DNA of 64,000 bases, taken from NCBI RefSeq assembly GCF_018332695.1, contig NZ_BOQN01000050.1:62001-126000 (forward strand), written 5' to 3'. This stretch comes from Paractinoplanes toevensis. GTDB taxonomy: Bacteria > Actinomycetota > Actinomycetes > Mycobacteriales > Micromonosporaceae. The number at the start of each line of letters is the position of its first letter. The first letter of the stretch is position 1. Under the pieces are notes generated by a model. The model had not been told where the DNA came from and did not search any database. It saw only the letters and a list, made by a program, of their open reading frames with translations. Positions 58,301 through 64,000 of this stretch are shown piece by piece. Position numbers and translations under genes: made by a program.

Positions 58301-60800
58301 CCTTGGCCATCACGTCGACGATCCGGGCGTCGGCCGGGAAGCGGACGTCCTGCGGCGCGTCGAGCGACGCCGGGTTGACCGTGCTGACCGTGACGCCGGC
58401 CGCCGCATCGACGGTTCCGGTCGCCGGGTCGTACACCAGCTTGCCGAGCTTGTTCGCGGTGAACGCGAGCTGCCCGTCGAGGTAGACCGAGTAGCCCTCG
58501 GGCACATCGGCGCCGTAGTACTTCGTGCCGCCCGGGGCGTCCCAGACGACCGTCAGGTCCTTGTCGCGGTAACGGATGTTGTTGGCGGTGAAGTGGTCCC
58601 AGCCGATGTCGATCGGGTCGAGCTCCACCTTCGCGTCGTCGCGGGGGCGCAGGCCCATCGCGTCCTCGATGACGGTGAAGTTGGTGGCGCCGAGGATCGT
58701 GTGGTGGATCCACGAGCGGTAGTTGATCGCACCGCCGCCGGCGGTGGTGCCGTCGGCCCAGAACTCGTTCTGGTCGGGGTAGCGGTTGTCGCCGCCCTGG
58801 TAGTGCGCGAAGGCGTTCCAGTACAGCAGTTTCTTGTAGTAGTCGGCGTTGAGGTACGGCGACGGATAGTTCCGCAGTGCCGAGGAGAGCATCCGGAACG
58901 TCACCGTCGAGTTGATGACCGAGAAGTTGTTGCTGCCCGGGTCACCCGCCGCCGCGGCCGCGGCCTTGTCGGCCTGGTTGGCCGTGGTGAACGGGAAGAT
59001 CGGGTACTGGGTGTCGTCGGCGAACAGGCGCAGGGCCTCGACGTACGGCTGCGTGTAGTCCGGGTCGCCGGGCTTCGGCATCAGGCCCACGGCGTACGGG
59101 TAATAGTTGTTGATCTCTTTCCACGGCACCTTCTCGTTGCCGTTGACGAGGCTGTGCTTGAGCAGGTTGCCCTTGAGGCCCATGGCGTCCGGTGTGGGCT
59201 GGGCCGGCTCCCATAGGTACTGCAGCACGGCGGCCTTGATGTTCGCGGCGAACTGCTCCATCTCGGCGGCCTTGGCGGTGTTGCCGGCCGTCCGGTAGGC
59301 AGCGGCCGACGCCTTCGCGTTGGAGTACAGGTACGCGTTCTCGGCGCGGTCCATGTTGCCGGGCTTCCAGTCGAACGAGACCGCGTCGGCGTCGTTGCCG
59401 GTCATCGCGCCCCAGTTGTACTCGATGAGGCCGTTGCCGTTGGTGTCGTACGCCTGCTGGAGGCCCTTGACGTCGCGCTCCGCGTAAGTCGCCAAATTGG
59501 ACGCGATCGCCGCCGGCCCGCCGTGCAGCTGGTAGGAGCGCCAGGCCGCCTCGGAGATGTACTCGGTGTAGCTGTTCGACCAGTTGGCCGGGTCGCCCGG
59601 GTTGTCGACGTACTTCGAGCTCTTGGCCACCTCACCGGCGGACACCCACGGGCCGTAGGAGTAGACCGGGTCGCGGAAGTACTTGAGGTCGTCGACGAAC
59701 ATGCCGACGGTCAGCACGATCGCGTTGTTGTAGCCGAGCACGCCCTCCATCGACGTCGGGAACTGGTAGTCGTTGCCCGGCAGGTCGGCGTCGAGGAAGT
59801 TGTACCGCATCAGCCACCAGCGGTAGAACAGCGTCTTGTCGATGTTGTTCTCGGGCGTGTCCAGGTAGGGCACGTTGTCGGCCCACCACTTGTTGTACGC
59901 CGTGACGTGCTCGGTGTAGGCCGTCGCCGGCGTCTTTCCCTTCACCGCCGCGTACTCGGTGGTCGAGGCCGGCTGCTCCTTGGTGGTGAAGCCCAGCTGC
60001 AGCTTGGTCTTCGCGGCTCCGGTGGCCGGCACCGCTATCGTCTGCTTGAGGGTGCCGTCGACCGGTGCGAAGCCGTCGCCGGAGAAGCGCGGGAAGATCG
60101 TGGTGAGCTGGTTGAACGCGCGCACCGAACCGGTCAGCTCGCCGCTGTCGTCGGCCACCGTCCGGGCGAACGCCGAGGTGGCGGTCAGCGTGACGTTCTT
60201 GGCCGCGCCGTTGGTGCTGGACACGTCGAGGTTGGTCACCGCCACGTTGGCGTCGGTGATGAACTTCGTCTCGACGATCCGCAGGCCGGCCGACGTGTTG
60301 TTGAAGACCCCGCGGAAGTAGCTGGGGGTCTGCTTGCGGGACGCGGCGTCCTCGGTGAGGGTGACGTCCGCGCCGTTGACCGAGGCGGTCACCGTGTAGG
60401 CGCCCTGCCCGCCGGAGATCGACTCGATGTAGGCGACCTCGCCGCCGAAGCCGAGCACGCCGGGACTGTGCGTCTTCATGAACACGGCCCGGCCCCGGCT
60501 GAACAGGTACTGGTTGGCGTCGCCGTTCGAGCCGCCCGGCTGGTTGCCGGTGCGGGCCAGCATCTTGTCGAACCAGAAGTCCTTGTCGGTGCCCGAGCCG
60601 GCGCCGGCCGCGACGTCGGCGTCGAAGATGGCCTGGAGCTGGTTGCGGACGTGGTAACCGGTGCCTTCGGCGGGCACCGGGTCGGTGTCGCCCTTGAACG
60701 TCGGGTACGGGGTGTCGGCGGTGGGGGCGGCCTGGGCGGCCGGGGGTAACAGGAATGTCGCGAGGACGGTCGCGACGATCCCTACGGGAGCGAATCTCAC
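55314..60800 (-). CDS. Very large secreted six-hairpin (MGH1-like) glycosidase with multiple accessory modules
   Basis: 1828 residues from GTG 60800, directly after the GH127 stop (TAAGTG). Signal peptide to about 24. An N-terminal beta-sandwich (30-300) precedes an (alpha/alpha)6 domain (310-740) of the MGH1/GH63-like type: LDTPENNIDKTLFYRWWLMR, SYGPWVSAGE, NGLIEYNWG, INYRSWIHHTILGA. Then a beta domain, a classic F5/8 type C module (about 845-990), a PKD-like domain, a WGTWTG-type discoidin-like module (1090-1245), two Ig-like Big_4 domains, a further beta domain, another discoidin-like module (1582-1735) and the shared cysteine-bearing C-terminal module (1740-1828). Substrate is not readable; plant cell-wall arabinosides are likely from context. 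Confidence 0.83.
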   Translation of the reverse strand: MRFAPVGIVATVLATFLLPPAAQAAPTADTPYPTFKGDTDPVPAEGTGYHVRNQLQAIFDADVAAGAGSGTDKDFWFDKMLARTGNQPGGSNGDANQYLFSRGRAVFMKTHSPGVLGFGGEVAYIESISGGQGAYTVTASVNGADVTLTEDAASRKQTPSYFRGVFNNTSAGLRIVETKFITDANVAVTNLDVSSTNGAAKNVTLTATSAFARTVADDSGELTGSVRAFNQLTTIFPRFSGDGFAPVDGTLKQTIAVPATGAAKTKLQLGFTTKEQPASTTEYAAVKGKTPATAYTEHVTAYNKWWADNVPYLDTPENNIDKTLFYRWWLMRYNFLDADLPGNDYQFPTSMEGVLGYNNAIVLTVGMFVDDLKYFRDPVYSYGPWVSAGEVAKSSKYVDNPGDPANWSNSYTEYISEAAWRSYQLHGGPAAIASNLATYAERDVKGLQQAYDTNGNGLIEYNWGAMTGNDADAVSFDWKPGNMDRAENAYLYSNAKASAAAYRTAGNTAKAAEMEQFAANIKAAVLQYLWEPAQPTPDAMGLKGNLLKHSLVNGNEKVPWKEINNYYPYAVGLMPKPGDPDYTQPYVEALRLFADDTQYPIFPFTTANQADKAAAAAAGDPGSNNFSVINSTVTFRMLSSALRNYPSPYLNADYYKKLLYWNAFAHYQGGDNRYPDQNEFWADGTTAGGGAINYRSWIHHTILGATNFTVIEDAMGLRPRDDAKVELDPIDIGWDHFTANNIRYRDKDLTVVWDAPGGTKYYGADVPEGYSVYLDGQLAFTANKLGKLVYDPATGTVDAAAGVTVSTVNPASLDAPQDVRFPADARIVDVMAKAGAEIVTGRPNLAQGKAATASFSASGRGPAGAVDGTTVNEPFWGTAGSPNASDSIDIDLGGQRKIDDVRVYFYKSSTTATVAGYSAPSQFTVQYDNGDGWKTIPSQTRVPAYPRGNLNQVRFPSLDATKLRVTVQHAPGFKTAVKEVQAFDTGVAAPPAVNAPPLADAWLDSSYSQAGSARLLGTAQDDGNPGTALTSAWTVVDAPDGGSAAFDPANAPTTVARFTKSGRYTLRLTVSNGTATATKDVVVQATALSEGEINVASTATPTASFTAGWNAVAAVNDGKPPLFTGGAQTDLWGTWTGNEPATRWLQYDFPSAVRVDKASIDFWSDSTTGGSGVAVPKSWKLQYWDGTAFKDVTGASGFDPAVRGRTNQVTFDAVTTTRLRATFNALPNAAGTAYSAMGVSEWRVFAAAASSIQSVDARTQVGVAPALPATVQVTYADGSTLPVAVAWGQIDPAKLAAVGDFTVSGFVNGTTLNATAHVWVRGSDPVQINTIDPVTVTTKVGVAPALPAGVTVGYNDGSRQSGVAVTWAAIDPASLEKAGTFDVTGQVAGTDKTATATVVVGDGGPKDEVAPVPVLSTDPALPTGWTFTDVKVTAAATDNQDDHPKIEIAVGPGAFAAYTAPITVSAEGVTVVKARATDKAGNVSPVTSVEVGIDRTVPTAAASLVAANREVVITGADTGSGVAAVQYRLTVGGAVTQDWTTAAGPVPIGSSATTVDYRSVDKAGNTSVIGTLEVAAGQAPVNVARTGTASASYTPGWLTADNIADGVQPTGPVGPNTDVWNTWPQVGEQWIQLDWQSPVTVDRSRVWFSQDLDESGAGVAPPASWKLQYWDGSAFQDVRNPGAYGTSATAWNTVTFDKVTTTKLRALLTSSGTEEGKGAPGVQEWEVYDVPGTPEPAFDVQVQAKTQCVGGKVYVAVNAVNADTVPLDLELVTPYGSKKVLAVAPGKTAYQQFNSRATLVAAGSATVKVTGGSVTTEIEAPYGAATCS

Positions 60801-62660
60801 TTACTCGGTCCTTCCGTCGGCGAGAGGGAGCCAGACGCGCATGGTCGATGGGCCGCGGCGGGCCCAGCGGTGGTAAGGACGCAGCGGGACGTCGACGGTC
60901 CCGGTGATGGCGGGTTCGAGCGCGATGCCGTACGGCCAGCCGTGTGCCGGCGGCTGGACGGTACGGCCGGTGACGACGACGGCACCGTCGCGTTCCTCGG
61001 GGTGCGGGAGTACCCGCAGGGCGTTCAGGTCGACGCCCTCGGGCAGGTCCACGGACTCGGCGCAGAGCACGATCGGTCCGCGTTCGACGGCGACACAGCC
61101 GCGGATGGCATCGATGCGCGGGTCGGGCGCGGTGATGCGGGGTTGCACGGGAAGGTCGAGCACCACCACGTCGCCCGGTGCGAACCGGCGGTGCAGGCGG
61201 GCCCAGCCGGGTTCGACCGGCCGGCCGTCGAGGGTCGCACCGGTGGCCCAGTGCGGGACCCGGAGGCTGAGGGTCCACGGGTCGGCGGGCGCTTCGGTGA
61301 TGCGTACGGAAACGCGCCCTTGATCGGGGTATTGGGTTTCGATCTCGCAGCCGAACCGGCCGGTGCTGATCGAGGCGGGGGCGTACTGATGGATCTGGAG
61401 CCCGTCGTCGTCGACGGTGGCCAGGTAGGCGGCCAGGCTCGCGTAGGTGCGGGCCAGGTTGGTCGGGCAGCAGGACACCGCGAACCAGGGTGCGCGCAGG
61501 CTGGAGGCGGCCCGCGGGACCAGCACGTCCGGTTCCGGTTCGGTGCCGGGGGTCCGCTGGTGCAGGGTGTTGGTGTAGAAGAAGCCGCGGCCGTCGTCGG
61601 CCGGGGAGGTGGCGATGACGTTGAACAGGGTCCGCTCGATCAGGTCGCCGTATGCTGCATCGCCGTTTGCCAGCAGCAGCCGCCAGCTCAGCATCACCGA
61701 CCCGATGGCGGCGCAGGTCTCCGAGTACGCCCGGTCGGGCGGCAGCATGAAGTCCTCGCCGAACGCCTCGTCCTGATGCCGCGACCCCATGCCGCCGGTC
61801 AGGTACGTGCGCCGGGCCACCGTCGCGTGCCATTGCCGGGTCACGGCGTCGAGCAGCTCGGTGTCCCCGGTCTCCACGGCCACGTCCACCGCGCCGGCCG
61901 CCAGATAGGTGGCCCGCACGGCGTGCCCGCGCAGAACCTCCGCCTCCCGCACGGGTACGTCGTCCTGGAAGTAGGCGCGCCCGAACTCGATGTCGGCGAG
62001 CACCTGGTGGCCGCGGCGCTCCACGAACAGGCGGGCCTGCTCCAGGTACCGGCGCTCGCCGGTGACCCGGTACAGCTCGACCAGCGCGGGCTCGATCTCC
62101 GGGTGCCCGCACACCGACGTGATCCCGTCCGGGCCGAACGTCGCGCAGACGTGGTCGGCGGCGCGCGTCGCCACCCGGACCAGCTCGTCGTCGAGGCCGG
62201 CGACCCGGGCCCGGGCCACGCCGGCCTGGATCAGGTGGCCGAACGAGTAGAGCTCATGCCCCCACTCCAGGTCGCTGTAGCGCGGGGCCTGGCCGGGCCG
62301 GCCGAAGTTGGTGTTCAGGTAACCGTCGGCCTCCTGGGCGGCGGCGACCCGACGAACGATGCCCTTGAACCGCACCTCGAGGTCGGCGTCGCCGGTGCGG
62401 CCGCACTCCCAGGCCATCGCCTCGAGCAGCTTGTAGACCTCGGTGTCGGAGAACTCGCGGCCGCGGCGGTCCTGCGGGCCGACCTCGAAGTTGGGCAGCC
62501 AGCCGGCGCGCTCCAGCCACTGTTCGATGTGGGCGAGGGACGCCGTCCGGTTGGTCTCCTGACGCTGCTGCCAGAAACCGGGCTTCAGGCTGACCTCACG
62601 CAGTCCGAGCGGACGCAGCCGGCCGGCACTGGGGGCAGCGGGGGTGGCAATCTCATTCAC
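60801..62660 (-). CDS. Cytoplasmic GH127 beta-L-arabinofuranosidase (HypBA1-like)
   Basis: 619 residues from GTG 62660, five bases after the permease stop, no signal peptide. The active site of Bifidobacterium HypBA1 is intact by position: acid/base Glu298 (HQDEAFGED), zinc ligand Glu314 and Cys316 (AYSETCAAIG), and Cys397-Cys398 (VSCCPTNLAR), one ligand and one nucleophile. The 16-residue gap between the two glutamates is the same as in HypBA1. Such enzymes hydrolyse Ara-beta-1,2-Ara disaccharides and beta-L-arabinofuranosyl hydroxyproline using a zinc-activated cysteine. Located directly behind the ABC importer genes, it would act on imported arabinobiose. Confidence 0.93.
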   Translation of the reverse strand: MNEIATPAAPSAGRLRPLGLREVSLKPGFWQQRQETNRTASLAHIEQWLERAGWLPNFEVGPQDRRGREFSDTEVYKLLEAMAWECGRTGDADLEVRFKGIVRRVAAAQEADGYLNTNFGRPGQAPRYSDLEWGHELYSFGHLIQAGVARARVAGLDDELVRVATRAADHVCATFGPDGITSVCGHPEIEPALVELYRVTGERRYLEQARLFVERRGHQVLADIEFGRAYFQDDVPVREAEVLRGHAVRATYLAAGAVDVAVETGDTELLDAVTRQWHATVARRTYLTGGMGSRHQDEAFGEDFMLPPDRAYSETCAAIGSVMLSWRLLLANGDAAYGDLIERTLFNVIATSPADDGRGFFYTNTLHQRTPGTEPEPDVLVPRAASSLRAPWFAVSCCPTNLARTYASLAAYLATVDDDGLQIHQYAPASISTGRFGCEIETQYPDQGRVSVRITEAPADPWTLSLRVPHWATGATLDGRPVEPGWARLHRRFAPGDVVVLDLPVQPRITAPDPRIDAIRGCVAVERGPIVLCAESVDLPEGVDLNALRVLPHPEERDGAVVVTGRTVQPPAHGWPYGIALEPAITGTVDVPLRPYHRWARRGPSTMRVWLPLADGRTE

Positions 62661-62665
62661 GTGTG

Positions 62666-63472
62666 TCAACCCTTGAGTGCGCCGGACATGAACCCGCGGA
62701 CGTAATGCCGCTGGAGGGCGAGGAAGAGCACGATGCAGGGCAGCGCCAGCACGACCACACCGGCCTCGGTGGCGCCGTAGTCGACGATCCCCATCACCTG
62801 CTGGCGCATGTTGGCCACGGCCAGCGGCAAGGGCACCTTCTCCGAGTCGCTGATCAGCACGAGCGGGGTGATGAAGTCGTTCCAGGCGGCCAGGAAGGCG
62901 AAGATGCCCACGGTCACCAGGCCCGGGCGTACGGCCGGCAGCAGGATGTGCAGCAGGGCCCGGAAGTTGCCGCAGCCGTCGATCAGCGCCGACTCGCGCA
63001 GCTCCCCCGGGATCGCCTCGAACGAGATCCGCATCATGAACACCGCGAACGGCAGCTGGAACATGGTCAGCACCAGCGACAGCCCGACCAGCGAGTTCTG
63101 CAGCCCGAGGTCGTTGAGCAGCACGTACAGCGGAATCAGCAGGGTCGCGTACGGAACCATCAGGATGGCCAGGGTGACCAGGAACAGCGCGTTGCGGCCG
63201 GGGAAGGTGAACATCGCGAACGCGTAGCCACCGAACGCGGACACCGCGAGGGTGAACACGACGGTCATCAGCGACACCGCGGTCGAGTTCAGCAGGTACT
63301 GCCCGATGCCGGCCTGGTAGTTGGCCAGGGTCTGGTAGTTGCCGAAGCCCCAGCCGTGCACCTGGGCGGTGCCGGCCTGCGGGCTGACCGACGCCACCGC
63401 GGCCCAGACGAGCGGAAAAAGGAACAGCAGAGCCAGCGCGCCGGTCAGGACGCGCGATCCAGTGCGCAGCAT
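62666..63472 (-). CDS. Carbohydrate ABC transporter permease, MalG type
   Basis: 268 residues from ATG 63472, overlapping the preceding stop as TGATG. Six hydrophobic helices; EAA loop ESALIDGCGNFRALLHILLP. Pairs with the MalF-type permease coded just upstream and feeds the cytosolic GH127 coded just downstream. Confidence 0.9.
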   Translation of the reverse strand: MLRTGSRVLTGALALLFLFPLVWAAVASVSPQAGTAQVHGWGFGNYQTLANYQAGIGQYLLNSTAVSLMTVVFTLAVSAFGGYAFAMFTFPGRNALFLVTLAILMVPYATLLIPLYVLLNDLGLQNSLVGLSLVLTMFQLPFAVFMMRISFEAIPGELRESALIDGCGNFRALLHILLPAVRPGLVTVGIFAFLAAWNDFITPLVLISDSEKVPLPLAVANMRQQVMGIVDYGATEAGVVVLALPCIVLFLALQRHYVRGFMSGALKG

Positions 63473-64000
63473 CAGTTCTCCTTGCCGCGAAGGCCTCGGA
63501 ACTGCACGACATTGATGATCAGCAGGGCGCCCAGCACCAGGATCGACAGCGCGGCCGCCCGGCCGAGGTCGTTGCGGCCCTGGAACGCGGAGTTGTAGAC
63601 CAGCTGGACGATGGTGATGGTGCTGTTGTCCGGGCCGCCCTTGGTGAGGATGTAGAACTGGTCGAAGGCCAGCAGCGAACCGGTGACGCACATGATCGTG
63701 CTGAGCGCCAGGGACGGCCGCAGCAGCGGCAGGGTGATCCGGCGGAACGTCTGCCACCGGTTGGCGCCGTCCAGCAGCGCCGCCTCGTACACGTCGCCGG
63801 AGATGCTCTGCAGCCCGACCAGCAGCAGGAGCATGTAGAAGCCGGCGTACCGCCAGACGATCAGCACCACCGTGGACCAGAGCGCCGATATCGGCGTACC
63901 CAGGAAGGAGATTGGTTTGTCGGTGAAGCCGAGCAGCGGGCTGCTCTGCGGCGAGTAGAGGGCGTAGAACAGCAGCGACGCGGAGGCCAGGCCGAGGGCC
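63472..64000 (-). CDS. Carbohydrate ABC transporter permease, MalF type (5' end missing)
   Basis: The frame is open to the window edge; 175 C-terminal residues are seen, beginning LGLASASLLFYALYSPQ. EAA loop YEAALLDGANRWQTFRRITL and following helices fit MalF-type sugar permeases. The binding-protein gene, normally before the permeases, would lie beyond the window. Confidence 0.88.
   Translation of the reverse strand, partial: ALGLASASLLFYALYSPQSSPLLGFTDKPISFLGTPISALWSTVVLIVWRYAGFYMLLLLVGLQSISGDVYEAALLDGANRWQTFRRITLPLLRPSLALSTIMCVTGSLLAFDQFYILTKGGPDNSTITIVQLVYNSAFQGRNDLGRAAALSILVLGALLIINVVQFRGLRGKEN

Noticed and set aside
60870..62705. 611-codon plus-strand frame
   Set aside because: Antisense to GH127, whose active-site residues are intact.

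Overview
The window is GC-rich, actinomycete-type DNA with strong third-position GC bias, many GTG and TTG starts, GTGA/ATGA stop-start overlaps, Tat-type signals and a SARP/AfsR regulator. The gene styles (secreted glycosidases with tandem discoidin-like modules, RHS/LamG giants) suggest a filamentous soil actinomycete, perhaps of the Micromonosporaceae (Actinoplanes-like). That genus guess is inference from style, not from a marker gene. I saw no rRNA, tRNA, CRISPR, insertion sequence or phage integrase.

Layout: (1) 1-430, 3' end of a PAP2/AUR1-like membrane phosphatase; 435-1349, a Tat-exported beta-propeller. (2) 1433-14724, a leftward operon: a 2143-residue modular secreted protein, a 2094-residue RHS protein and an overlapping small four-helix membrane protein that could be its immunity partner. 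A sigma70-like promoter lies at 14764-14793. (3) 15060-21214, a rightward carbohydrate operon: LplB-type and partner permeases, Tat lipoprotein binding protein, YesL/DUF624 membrane protein and GH42 beta-galactosidase, from a promoter whose -10 is overlapped by a perfect 12-bp palindrome. (4) 21251-33463, a block of signalling and conflict-style genes: two coupled genes of unknown function, a TPR protein, a TIR-TM-coiled coil-WD40 protein divergent from a SLOG-like protein, and an AfsR-type SARP regulator. (5) 33752-47258, mostly small regulator-target modules whose operators are visible: ArsR with SRPBCC, DinB-like and VOC genes; MerR with a C39-like protein; WYL regulator with DUF1761; TetR with a TetX-like flavin monooxygenase; TetR with an alpha/beta hydrolase. 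Also here are an L,D-transpeptidase, an ECF sigma relic, a twice-frameshifted secreted peptide gene, two copies of a dispersed structured repeat and an unusual three-gene operon (69-aa protein, nine-cysteine protein, lone PASTA protein). (6) 47270-64000, a leftward unit of about 17 kb for plant arabinose-containing glycans: two ABC permeases, cytoplasmic GH127, a large six-hairpin glycosidase, GH43, a WxL-like surface protein, a DUF916/DUF3324-like membrane protein and a secreted GH127 carrying an inserted LamG.

How the parts fit: regions 3 and 6 look like two separately controlled glycan-foraging loci. In region 6 the secreted enzymes would release arabinosides at the cell surface, the ABC transporter would import them and cytosolic GH127 would finish the hydrolysis. 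Three secreted enzymes of region 6 end in the same roughly 85-residue C-terminal module and sit beside WxL/DUF916 proteins, suggesting a shared way of holding enzymes on the surface. Region 4 is the best candidate for an undescribed defence or signalling system, because a TIR with its catalytic-type glutamate and a SLOG-fold protein share one intergenic region, as in the logic (not the architecture) of Thoeris. All family calls come from reading motifs; no database search was run.
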